Notes: generated by a model not told the origin, from the sequence alone. 32,244 nt of DNA from an uncultured Mycoplasmatales bacterium (GCA_949422915.1 CASPLF010000009.1:1-32244); one strand, 5' to 3'. Positions 1 through 11,945 are shown, numbered from the stretch's first letter. Program-made: numbers and translations.

Positions 1-2315
1 GAGAATATTTGATCTTCACGATATTTTGTAACTTGTCATTCAGAGAACTTTAACATATACAAAGAATAAAGAGAATTAGAAATATATATATTTCCATAAG
101 CTGAAATGTTAGGAAGACATGTTTCAGAAATATTGGTAACAATATTTATTTGGTTTGCATCCCAATTGAAATAAATCTTATCAAAAGCACCAGTATCTTT
201 AAAGGCATCAGTTCCAATTTTATAAACAGTAGCTGGAATATAAAAACTACCTGATAAACTTTTACATCCTTCAAAAGCACGAGCACCAATACCTACTAAG
301 TTATTGGAATCATCTATATCAACGTTTGATAATTTAACACACCCACTAAAAGCATCATCTTCTATGGTTTGTAATTTTGAATGTTCTAAAGTAGAAATAG
401 ATGTAATATTTGTCCCAGAAAACGAACGATTACCTATGCTTGTAATGGTGTTTGGGAATAATATATCACCAGTAATGTTTGTGCAATTATAAAAAAGATC
501 ATCTCCTATGTTTGTTAATTTATATTCAATACCATTATGAATAGCTGTTGGTTTAAATCCAGAAATTTGACCAACAATAGAAGTGTTTGAAATTTGGGCA
601 ATAGAGTAGGTTTGTGAGATAGGGTCAAATTCACATTTAGCAGTTACCGATTTAAAAGTAGTTTGAATATCAATAACATCTTCGATGTTAAATTCTTCTT
701 CTTCAAAAGAGAGAATATGATCAACATAATCAAGAGATCATTTATTAAAAAAATTAATATATGATTCATAGTTGTTTAATGGAACAGAAATATATGAAGA
801 AGGAATTTCATCATAATTTAAAACTGGGAAAGAATATGAATTACCAATTTCTAATGCATCTAATTGTGAATTATCTCAATTAAATGAAATAATAGTGAAT
901 TTACCTGAATTTTTAAAAGCATCATTTCCAATTTTATTTAAAGAAGATGGTATATCAAGTTTGCCAGCAAGATTAGAACAGTTTAAAAATGCAGATTCAC
1001 CAATTTCCAATAAATTTGAACAATTAGAAAAATCAATACTAGTGATTTTCATAGGAGAATTAGATAAACTTGAAGAAAAAGAATTATTACCAATTCTTTC
1101 TAAATATTTTGGAAAAACAATTTGTCCGTTAATATCTCTTTGATTTTCAAAGGCTTGATCTGCAATTTCTGTTATTTTATATTCTTCACCATCAATAAAG
1201 AAACTATTTTTGAACATCAAATCAAAAACAGTAATTTTTTTGTTAAGTTTTAATATTTTTGCTGTTTTCTGTGAATTAGAATCATTAATTTCAATGTCTA
1301 CATTGCAATCATCAGTTATAGAGTTAGAAACAAGTGTAGACAATTTACAAACATAGTCAGGACCAGAAAAATAGTCATACAAATTTTGGTAGGTTGTTAT
1401 GTTGTTTTTTTCAAAGAAAAGTTTGTATTCATATTTTGTACTATTTGGAACAGAGATAACTGGATTAGTAACAGTTGTGTCTAATATTGGTAAAGCGTTA
1501 GAGCCATCAATTGATAATGTTTTTAATTGAACTGAGTTTCAATTAAATGATATATTTGAAAAACCTTTAATATCTTTAAAAGCATCTGCTCCAATAACAT
1601 CAATGCTTTTTTCAAATGAAACATTACCAGAAAGATTTTTACAATTAGAAAATGCACCTGCTCCAATGTATTCAAGTGTTGAAATATCTTTACTTGGGAA
1701 AGTTACACCTTCAATACCTGAACCAGCAAAAGCTTTTGAACCAATTTTTTTAAGATAGTGATCTGTATAAAGGTTTAATGTTCCGTCCATATTTGGACAA
1801 TTATCAAAAGCAGAGTTTCCGATTTCCACAATGTTTTCTAAATTATTTAAGAAAAAATCACATCTTAAATTACTAAAAGCGTAATCACCAATGTATTTAA
1901 TTTTATTAGTAAAATTGATTGTTCCAACTAAATGTGAAGCAAGGTTGTTTCCATACGTTCCTGTACCGCTAAAACAAGAGTTTCCTATAGAAGTAATAGT
2001 GTATGTTGCTCCTTCATAAAGAAACGTTTGTTTAAACTGCATATTTAATGCGTTTTCGGTTAAATTACAATTTTTTAAAGAATCTATTGATGCAGTAAGG
2101 TTTGTTTTATCTATAGTACAACATGCATCAATTTGATTAAATGAAGGAGTTGCAATTTGATTATCTAAACTAGCTAAATTAAATAATTTAGTTTCTATTG
2201 CTTCAGTTGCATTAGTACTACTTTGTAAAGTATTAGATATAAAAGGAGCAGAAGAAAACAAAGGAATTCCGCAGCAAACAGTTAATAATTTAAAGAAAGT
2301 TTTATTTTTAACCAT
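1..2315 (-). CDS. BspA-like leucine-rich-repeat surface protein, C-terminus truncated by the window edge
   Basis: ORFs 1539..2315 and 876..1382 share one minus frame, with UGA=Trp joins at 1536 and 873, and the frame stays open to position 1. N-terminal signal-like segment MVKNKTFFKLLTVCCGIPLFSSAP. Repeated BspA/LRR_5 motifs such as ITSIGNSCFSGTG, YIGDYAFSNL, LEYIGAGAFSNCKNLSG, IGNRSFSGTNITSI. Confidence 0.85.
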
Positions 2316-4740
2316 GTTTTTTTACCTTCCTTTTTTTTGATAACGATAAAAATATAGGGATGAAAATGATGATTGGTGTAACAAATGAAACAGGGAAAAT
2401 AACATAGTCTCAGTTAAAGGTTTTTTTATTATCAGTATCAGGTAAAGGAGATGGTTCAGTTCCATCGTAAATAAATTCTGAAGGTATTCTTTCTTGTAAG
2501 TTATTTTTAGTAAAAAATTGAATGTATTGGTTCTTTGTACCATATGGAACAGAAACAAAAGGATGTTCATCATCAATGTAATCAAGAACAGGAAAAGAAT
2601 CGATATTTTCAATTTTGATGTCATTAAATTGGATATCATAAGCATCTCAATCTAAAGAGATTTTATTAATTTTTTGCGTTTGCTTAAAAGCATCTTTACC
2701 TATAAAAATTAATTGTTTTGGGAATGTTAAAGAATCGTTTTTGTTTTTAAAAAGATTAATGCAATCTTCAAAAGCAGATTGTCCTATGACAGACAAATAA
2801 TGTAAATTACCAAAGTCAATTGATTCAAGACTATTGCAATTAAAAAAACATTTTTGAGAAAGAGTGTTTAATAAACAATTATTTTTAAATTCCACACGAG
2901 AAATATTAGTTTTTGCAAAAGCATTTGCACCTATAAAAATAATAGATGAAGGAAGAGACAAAACACCAGAAATGTTATAAGAATTAAAGCAGTTATCAGC
3001 AACGCTGGTTAATTTATAAGAAACATTGTCAATTTTAATGTCTTCAAAAAATGATAGATTATTAAAATTATCTAATGTTTCATCGATTGACGCAAGTTGA
3101 CACTCATGAGTTAAATTGTTAGTTACACATATAGCATTAGGGTCAACTGAATTCGAACTTTCAAAATTACAAATTGTAGAAAGAGGAACAGTCTTGTATG
3201 AATCTTCAACATAGTCAGATGGCATATATTTAGTAATTTTTTTATCAATAAAATACTGTATGTAATTTTGAACATTTGCAGGAGGAACATAAATTTGACC
3301 ATTAGAAGTAATGTTCTTAGTCAAAGAAGGTAAAGAATTTGCGCCTTTTGCATCTAATCTTTGTAAATTTTCGTTTGTTCAATTAAAATGAATATATTTT
3401 GAAGAACCAGCATTAAGAAAGCAATCAATTCCTAAAAAAGATACAGATTTAGGAATTTCTAAATCGTCATTCGATATATTTGAACAATCCTTAAATGCAA
3501 AATCAGATATATTAGTTAAGTTTGTTGATTTTGAGAAATCAATAGACTGAACATTTGAACAACCAGAAAAAGAAGAAGGACCAATTTTTTTGATGTATTT
3601 TCCAAATGTTATTTTTCCAGAAATATTTTTATTGTCTTGAAAACAACCTTCATCAATACAAGTAATTTTTTTTCCATATATTTCATCTAAAAATTCTAAA
3701 TTAGTTGTTGAAACAGAGGGTGAAACACTTGCAATATGTAATCCACCATCTTCATGGTCATACTCTAAACTAACGTCGCCATCAGTTGTTACGGGATTTG
3801 ACACAAGTGAAGACATTTTTACTGAATAATTTTCACAAATTATGTTTTCTTCTTGATATTTAAATCCAATTTTTTTGAAAAAGCTAATGTATTGTTCTAT
3901 GCCTGATGGAATATAAATTAAAGATTCATTATAAAGGGTTGGTAAAGAAAAACTTATAGAAGGAATTTCTTCTGGTTGTCAAGGAAACATTATCGAAGGG
4001 ACACAAATTCCGCTTTCAGTACCTGAAAAAGCATCTTGAGAAATTCTTTTAATATTTTTTGGCACTTTAAACGTGTTTGTTAGATTTGCATTGTTATAAA
4101 AAGCATAACCATCAATGTAAGGCAAATTTTCAGGTAAAGATAGAGTTTTAAGGTTGTGTGTATTATCGTTATTGGTGTCTGAAAATGCTCTTGTACCAAT
4201 TCTTTTTAGATCTTGGCAATTTGACAAATTTATATCAGTTAAACCAGTACATCCACTAAAAGCTAAGTCTAAAATTTGTTGAAGCTCTAAACAATCTTCA
4301 AAATTAATTGAAGAAATATATGGTTGATTCATAAAAGCATTCTTATTGACTAGTTGTAAATGAGAGGGCAATGACAAAGAACCGAACATATGGACTGTAT
4401 CAGGTTGAAAAGCATTTGCTCCAATTTGAGTAATTGTGTAAGATTTGGAATTATAGTTAATTGTGTCATTGATTACTAAGTCTTTAATTTGAATTTGTAT
4501 TCCATAATCTTCACAGTAATTTAACGAAACAGTTGAATCTGAAAGAATTTCAAAAGAAAAACTAACAGCTCCAGAGACTTGACTAGCTGATGCAACTTCG
4601 GAAAATGGTAACAAAAATGAATTTGTTGAAGGGGAAGATATAACGTTTTCATTGTTATTTGAAAATGGTAAAAATATTCCCTGTGAACAAAATAGACAGA
4701 AAAAGCATTTTAGAAATTTTCTTTGTAGTATGTGTAGCAT
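2308..4740 (-). CDS. BspA-like leucine-rich-repeat surface protein with signal-like N-terminus and C-terminal TM anchor (~810 aa)
   Basis: ORFs 3979..4740, 3379..3816 and 2647..3324 are in the same frame and joined by UGA=Trp. LRR_5 motifs (ITQIGANAFQPD, LKRIGTRAFSDT, IKKIGPSSFSGCSN, LSVIGQSAFEDC). C-terminus FPVSFVTPIIIFIPIFLSLSKKRKVKKHG* is a TM segment plus basic tail. The stop overlaps the start of the next gene by 8 bp. Confidence 0.85.
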
Positions 4741-4744
4741 TAGA

Positions 4745-4754
4745 TATAATTATA
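4745..4754. promoter_or_regulatory. Candidate shared divergent -10 region (palindrome TATAATTATA)
   Basis: Self-complementary TATAATTATA in the 44-bp gap between the divergent starts at 4740 (-) and 4785 (+). It gives a TATAAT on each strand. Confidence 0.4.
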
Positions 4755-4784
4755 AAAATATTTTATATTTCAATAAGGAAAAAC

Positions 4785-7700
4785 ATGATTAGATCAAAAG
4801 CTAAGATAATTTATTCAACACTACTATCATCTGTTTTAGTTTCTACATTAGCGACTTCTACTTTATCGTCTTGTTGAAATAATAAAAATGTTAGTACATT
4901 TGTTGCTGATGACCACACATGGATTGATGTTGATTCTCAAAAAAATCAGATGATTAATGGGAATGAACATAAATCTAGAGTGCTTTATGAATCTTCTCCA
5001 CAAATTAGGAGTATGTATTCAGATGAGGAAAGTTTTGTTGAAGAACAAAAACAAGAATACCAATCTAATCTTGAATTAAAAGTTGAAACATACAAAAATC
5101 AAAAAGTTCGTGATTCAGAAGAAGTATACGAAATGTTGAGTGACTTATCAATTTCTGAAGATAACCCCACAATCGATTGAAGATCAACTAATAAAAATTT
5201 TGATTTAGTTAAAGATTCTATTTTATCTAATATTAATTCAATTCCTGGTTTGTCTGATGCAAAAAGATCTGAAATTTTTAATGAAACAAATATAGAACTA
5301 AATGAATTATTGTTAGAAGCACAAAATTCAAAATTATGTGAAGAAGAATCTGATTTATTTTTAACTGAAGGAATTAAAAAACTTATTCAAGAAAAACTTC
5401 ATGAAAAAGTTGAAAAAGCTCTTGCTTTTAACGAATTAGATGGTCTTTTAACAAACTCAGATTTTAAAATTTTATCAAATGCTATTAATCCAGAAGACTC
5501 AACAGACACAACATCATTGCACAAACTATATAGTGAATTGAATTCTTCATCAAATTTAAAAGCACAAACTGAAGATTCTCTTTTACCATTATTATTTCAA
5601 TATCGAAATTTACCATTGTCTAAGTCAACAATTTCAGGATATGAATTAGGTTTCGATGTCATAGATATGACATGGACTGATTGTGTTACAGCAAATATGA
5701 CGCTTGCTTTTTATTTATCAGATATTAATACTCATGAAAAATTAGCATCATACAAGTTTGAAGACATTTCTATTATTGACAATAAAAATGGTCAAATTGA
5801 AGCTGCGAATCAATATGTTGATTTAATAAATTTCACTTCACTTTCCAAAGAAAATCTTCCTGAATATTCTGCTTTTTTAAATTCTTCGAAACAATTTGAT
5901 CCATATTCAACAAATGCTTCATCAAATGAATATTTTATCTCTCAAACAAATTTAAATTCTTTAGGCGATATATCTATTTCAGAAACTGTTTCAAATTTAG
6001 ATACAAGTGCGTACGATGGAGCTATTGTAGATGGTGTTTTTGCTATTGGTGCTATAGTTGATTTTAATGAATCTGTATGTAATGTTTCAAAACAAATCAG
6101 TTTAAAATTATGTCTTTATAATCCGAATGTAGATTTACCAAAAGATTCTGTTTTATCAATAAAACCTAACACAATAAATTTAACTCTTAATGACGATTCT
6201 GATGATCAAGCAAAAGAAGTTGCTGTTAGTCAGCTTGAAATGACAGAGATTCAAGAAGGTTTTGCTTCATTTCTTGATATGTATAAATATTTAAATGATT
6301 CTTCTGTTAAGAAGCTACATGAAGAATCATCTGATAATGCTAATACATTGTCAACTCTTCATAAGGTAAAGTTTTGAATGGATATTGTTGTTTCTGCTAG
6401 TTCATTAATTCTTGATATTGTTACTCATAGTTTTCTATTTGCTATTGTAGATTTAGGTCTTGGTGCATTTGATTGTTGATTAACTAACAAAATAAAGAAA
6501 CAATTTTTTGAACAAAAATTGTTATATGATAAAAATCTGTCAAATTATAAGGAAGCTAAAAAATCAGACATTTACAAAGAAGTTGATCATTTACTTAATG
6601 ATAAATCTAAAAATTTTCAACAAGTTTTAAGAGAATTAACAAATGAATTAAATGAATTTACTACCCCATCAGATGAATTTGAAGGTGCTCGAAATCTAAT
6701 AAATGCAAACAAATTAATTCAAGAGTTTAAGGAAAAATATCATTTATTATCACCAGAAGAAGTTTTAAAAAAAGTTAAAGAAAAAACATCAAAATTTACT
6801 AGTATTGCAACTCATGCAATAGACGCATATACAGTTATCAATTCTAAAGTAAAAATTAATGCAATATCTTCTGCTACTCAATTTAATACAAAGATGAAGC
6901 AACTTGATTCAATGGTTAGTGGTTTTGATGATATTATTGTATGCTTGGCTGGTGGCACTTATAATCCATTAAAATCTTCTGATGTATTTAAAGGTTGATT
7001 TGGTAATGGGATTCAAAACGTTTCATTTATTTTAGGAAATGATGCATCGCAAACTTTATTTAAAGATTATGGTTTGTTGGTTTCCCCAAAAGAAATTAGA
7101 GATGCTTTTTCGTTAGACTGCAAAGTTATCGAAACAGCAAAAGATTTAAATCCGACGTTTAGAGAAACATTATTAACATATGCTGAAGGTTCTTTTCTAG
7201 GATTTGATAGTATGTGAGGTAAATTGTATAATGATTCTTCACAACTTATTAAAGAAACATGACGTGATTGAAACCAAATACTTCCAGCAAAATATTTAAT
7301 TGATGATACAGGTGTTTGTCAAACAGTAGCATTCGATATGTCTCGAAGAGGTATTAATTGTTTTGAATCTGATCAATTTTTACAACTTTATAAACAACAA
7401 ATGATAAATAATGTAAAGGCATCTGATACGATTGCTAGTACTCAAAGAGCTATTATTGCTACACAACCAGCTGAAATACTAAACAATTTATCACCAGAAC
7501 AATTTTTTAATAAATATTTTCCTAATCTTTCTAATTTAGACACAGCTATACCTGAAAAATATATTAGTAGAATAAAAGGTCTATCATCAGCTGATAAGGA
7601 ATTATTTAGAACTGAAATGATGATTTCTCTTCCTGGTTTTTATAATGACTGTCAGTATTCACGAAGCAGTACTATATTGCCTACAATTGCAAGCAACGGA

Positions 7701-8324
7701 GAGAACACTGTTCATTCGATTCCTGATTATGTTTTTAATGTTGATGAATTTAAACAAAATGTTAATAATTTTAACAATTCAACTAGAACTAGAGATTTAT
7801 CTGTGCAAAATTATTTAAATAAAAATGGAGTAAGTGCAAAAGCAAATCAAATATATATAGAAACTGCTTTTGATAAATCTCTAGATATTAATGAGGTAAC
7901 TAGAGTTAGTGTTAAACAATATAAAGAATCGACATCTACTACTTTTAAGAGAAAGTTTGCTAAAATTGTTTCAACTAGAGATTGTGCCTATAATGTTAAT
8001 GTAACAATTTTCTCTGAAGCTGACAAACAACTTATTGAAAGAATTCTTAATGATTCTACAATGCCTAAAGATTTAAAAGCAAAAAATCTTGCTGAAATTG
8101 CAGAAAGATACACTACTAAATATGCTGTTGTTGATTCAGGATTGTGTGCAGCTGATACCACACATTTAGATGCAATTCATATTGCTGAAACTACTACTAC
8201 TAATCTGGGTTGATTAAAAGTAACAAAAGCATTAATTTTTGTTTCTGTTGTTGGTTCAGTTATATTTATGTTTTATTCTCAAGCAGTAGATTTTATAACT
8301 GACATTTTCAATTTTTCAAAATAA
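4785..8324 (+). CDS. Large uncharacterised predicted lipoprotein / surface protein (~1179 aa) with C-terminal TM segment
   Basis: ORF fragments 4950, 5250, 6519 and 7338 are all in the same frame and joined by UGA=Trp. Start ATG 4785 is preceded by AAGGAA. N-terminus MIRSKAKIIYSTLLSSVLVSTLATSTLSSC-W has a lipobox-like LSSC. C-terminus contains ALIFVSVVGSVIFMFYS. No family recognised. Confidence 0.8.
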
Positions 8325-8337
8325 GATGTTTTAAACA

Positions 8338-8796
8338 ATGTCAATTTATTTAATCGGACAAGGATTTGATCAACATAGACTAATAAAAAAAATAAATTCA
8401 TCTATTGTTTTAGGTGGAATTAAAGTTAAATGTAACTATCAAATTATTGCTCATTCAGATGGAGATGTAATTTTGCATTCATTATCAAATGCTATCCTAG
8501 GAAGCATTCAACAAGGAGATATAGGAGAATATTTTAAGGATAATGATCCTAAAAACAAAAACTTAGATTCTAGAAAAATTTTAAACTTTTGTTTAAAGAA
8601 ATTAAATAAAGCAAAAATTGTTAATGTTGATTTAACTATTCAATGTGAGAATATTCTTTTTAAAGATATTAAAAAAGATATTCAAAATAATTTGATAAAA
8701 TTATTAAATTGCAAAAGAGTTAATGTAAAAGCTACAAGATTTGAAGAAAAATCTAATTTAATTGCTTGTCATTCAATTATTCTTATAAATAAATAA
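8338..8796 (+). CDS. ispF: 2-C-methyl-D-erythritol 2,4-cyclodiphosphate synthase
   Basis: IspF motifs: GQGFDQHR (D-x-H metal ligands), AHSDGDVILHSLSNAILGS, GDIGEYFKDNDP, DSRKIL, VDLTIQCE, VNVKAT. The C-terminal loop is atypical. Confidence 0.88.
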   Translation: MSIYLIGQGFDQHRLIKKINSSIVLGGIKVKCNYQIIAHSDGDVILHSLSNAILGSIQQGDIGEYFKDNDPKNKNLDSRKILNFCLKKLNKAKIVNVDLTIQCENILFKDIKKDIQNNLIKLLNCKRVNVKATRFEEKSNLIACHSIILINK

Positions 8797-8803
8797 TATA
8801 ATA

Positions 8804-9397
8804 ATGTATCCAATGAAGAACATTGACAAAAGAGTAGAAAGAATTCTTTTTACGAATAAGCAAATTATTACTGGCATTAAAAAAGCAGCAAGTTGAATAG
8901 ACAAAAACTACAAAGGTAAAAAACCTTTGTTAGTTGGTATCTTAAAAGGTGTGGTACCATTTTTTGGCCACTTAGTAGTTAATATCAAAATTGATATGAC
9001 TATTGATTTTATGGCTTATTCTAGTTACCATGGTAATGTTGTTGCAACTACTGAACCAACAATTGTTATGGATCTTAAAAATGATATAAAAGGTAAAGAT
9101 GTTATCATTGTTGAAGACATTGTAGATTCAGGTAGAACTTTAAGTGCTATAGTTAGAATGCTTAAAAAAAGAAATCCAAGAAGTTTAAAAGTATTAACTT
9201 TAGCTGACAAGAAAGATGCAAGAAGAGTTAAATTTGATCCAGATTACACAATCTTTCAAGTTCCTTCAAAATATATAGTCGGGTTCGGATTTGATTATGA
9301 TGAACAAATGAGAAACTTGCCTTACATTGGTATATTAAAGGAAGAAATATATAATAAGAATATTCATAAAATTAAAAGGAGTAAAAATGCTAAATAA
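8804..9397 (+). CDS. hpt: Hypoxanthine phosphoribosyltransferase
   Basis: PRTase signature VIIVEDIVDSGRTLSAIV. N-terminus RVERILFTNKQI, then GILKGVVPFFGHL, ending VGFGFDYDEQMRNLPYIGIL. One UGA=Trp. Confidence 0.92.
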
Positions 9398-11528
9398 AAA
9401 AATTAATAAATTTTCTGCTGATATTGGTTCTTCAGAAAATCATAATAATAAAAATCCTAAACACAAGGAAGAAAAACATCAAGTTTATGATGATGGTGAT
9501 TCTAAATCAAAAACAAAAGTTATTACTAAATGAGTTTTAACAATAGTTTGTCTTGGTTTATTAATTTTTCTATTCTGATATGCTTGTGCTCCTAAATCTA
9601 ATCCTATTTCAGTAAAAGAAGTTAGCATAAAAGATGAATCTGGTAAAAAATATGCTGTTTTAACTACAAATGGTGGAACACCAGTAGAAATTGATATTAC
9701 TAATCCAAATGCTAATGGATGGTCTACATATTATTTAAATACTGGAGCATCAATTGTATATACGGGTTATGCTACTTCAGTATCTAATGGAACTGTAAGT
9801 TTTAGAATTGAAAAATGAACCACTTTTGATTCAACAAGTCATCAACCAATTTTTACTTATCAAATAGGTTCTTTCTACACTTCTACATTAGATCCATCTT
9901 TAGAAGCTTGATTAAACTACACTACAACAGATGCTGCATCTGTTCAAAGCAATAACAACACATGAAGTTATATTCTTATTAATTTATTACCTACACTAAT
10001 CCTTGTAGGATTAATGATTTGAATGTATAGTCGTATGGCTAAACTTCAAGGTGGAGCAATGGGTGGAGAAGACTCAATCTTTGGTATGGGTAAATCACAA
10101 GCTAAGATTGCTCATTCAAATGTTAAGTTTAGTGATGTAGCAGGTATTGAAGAAGAAAAAGCTGAACTTATTGAAATTGTAGATTATTTAAAAAACCCAG
10201 ACAAATATGCTGCAATGGGTGCTCGTACACCACGTGGTGTTATCTTGTATGGACCTCCAGGAACTGGTAAAACATTATTAGCTAAGGCAGTTGCTGGTGA
10301 AGCTAAAGTTCCATTCTTTCAAGTATCAGGATCAGCTTTTGAAGATATGTTAGTAGGTGTTGGTGCTAAGAGAGTAAGAGACTTATTTAATAAAGCAAAA
10401 AAAGCAGCTCCTGCTATTATCTTTATTGATGAATTAGATTCAGTTGCTTCTAAACGTGGCAAATATGATGTATCAGGAAGCTCTGGATTAGCTGACCAAA
10501 CAATTAACCAATTATTAGCAGAGATGGATGGTTTCAGTACTAGAACAGGTGTTGTAGTAATGGCTGCTACAAACAGACTTGATGTTATTGATGATGCTAT
10601 TCTACGTCCAGGAAGATTCGATAGACACATTCAAGTAAATTTACCTGATATTAAAGAACGTGAAGCTATTTTAAAGATTCACGCTAGAAACAAGAATTTA
10701 TCTAGTCGTGTAGATTTAGCTGAAATAGCTAGACGTACACCAGGATTCTCTGGGGCACAATTAGAAAATGTTTTAAATGAAGCTACATTATTAGCAGTAA
10801 GACTTAATAAGTCTTCTGTTGGAATGTCTGAAATTGATGAAGCAATTGATCGTGTAATTGCTGGACCTGCAAAACATAGTCGTGTAATTACAGAAGCAGA
10901 AAAGAAACAAATAGCTTATCATGAAGCAGGACACGCTTTAGTTGGTTTACACCAACCAGGAAGTGATGTAGTAGAAAAAATTACTATTATTCCTCGTGGG
11001 CAAGCTGCGGGTTATACATTAGCTACACCTGAAAAACAAGAAATTCAAATTCAAAAGAAAACTGATTTACTTGCTATTATTACATCTACATTAGCAGGGC
11101 GTGCAGCAGAAGAAGTAATTTATGGAAAAGATTCTATTTCTACAGGAGCAGCTAACGATTTATACAAAGTAACTAACATTGTTAGATCAATGGTTACTCA
11201 ATTAGGTATGACTGAATTGGGTATGACTCAATTCATTCCATCAGAAGGTGTGATGAATCCTAACTCAATCAAGTTGTATTCTGATGATACAGCTAAGAAA
11301 ATAGATGCTCAAATTGAGAAAATTATTAAAACTCAATATGAAAAAGCAAAAGAAATTATTTCTAAAAACAAGAAAGAACTTGAATTAATAGTAACTTCAT
11401 TACTATTATTAGAAACAATTGTTAAGAGTCAAATTGATTACATTCACAAGAATTTAAAACTTCCAGAAGAAGCACTTAAGATTCAAAAAGAACTTGAGGC
11501 TTCTAAGGATAAAACTGAATCTAAATAA
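9387..11528 (+). CDS. ftsH: ATP-dependent zinc metalloprotease FtsH
   Basis: Two TM segments, Walker A GPPGTGKT, Walker [26 protein letters not shown] and HEXXH zinc site ([10 protein letters not shown]). In-frame UGA=Trp codons in the N-terminal part. Overlaps hpt by 11 bp. Confidence 0.97.
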
Positions 11529-11531
11529 TTT

Positions 11532-11945
11532 ATGAGCAGCGATTTAACAGGATTAATAATTTCTACGATTCTTGGTTGAATCGCTTTTTCATTTGGAATT
11601 GCTGGTTGCATTCCACAATCTGTTAGAGTATTAAAAACTAAAGACACTCAATCTATATCATTATCAATGTATGTTTTATATTGTATTGGTTGTGTAGTAT
11701 GAGTTATATGATCTATTGGTTATACATGCGAAGCATTAAGTAATTTAAGTGAAGGTCTATTTGCACATGATGTTACTAAAACAATTATTTGATTTGCAAA
11801 TTTACCAACATTATTTCTTAATGTTATTTGTTTAGCATTAGCTTCCATCATTTTAACTATTAAATTAATTAATTTTTTAGGAAGTAAAAAACTAAAAGTA
11901 TCAGAAAGAGACTTTGTTGAACAACGTTGAAAGAAACATGGGTAA
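11532..11945 (+). CDS. SemiSWEET/PQ-loop family transporter (copy 1, ~137 aa)
   Basis: UGA-recoded translation MSSDLTGLIISTILGWIAFSFGIAGCIPQSVRVLKTKDTQSISLSMYVLYCIGCVVWVIWSIG... shows a PQ-loop repeat and three hydrophobic segments. Confidence 0.85.

Noticed and set aside
304-1143. Plus-strand ORFs 304..492 and 895..1143
   Set aside because: Antisense to a well-supported minus-strand LRR gene, with no recognisable motif.
2322-2645. Minus-strand ORF of 107 aa (MLMISNLMTSKLK...)
   Set aside because: Out of frame inside the C-terminal part of the BspA-like gene 2308..4740, which remains open here when UGA=Trp.
1-4740. Possible CRISPR array or DNA tandem repeat
   Set aside because: The periodicity is at protein level (LRR motifs). 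Nucleotide repeats are degenerate, with no constant direct repeat or spacer pattern.
4659-4877. Plus ORF starting at 4659
   Set aside because: The upstream part is antisense to the BspA signal peptide. The supported start, with RBS and signal peptide, is the in-frame ATG at 4785.
4950-8213. Appearance of several separate small ORFs or a decayed pseudogene
   Set aside because: All fragments are in the same frame, separated only by TGA, and the window encodes tRNA-Trp(UCA). Read with code 4 they form one intact 1179-aa gene. The same explanation removes apparent fragmentation in rpoB, rpoC, cyuA, yitT and others.
9025-10630. Minus-strand ORFs 9025..9210 and 10319..10630
   Set aside because: Antisense shadow ORFs of hpt and ftsH.
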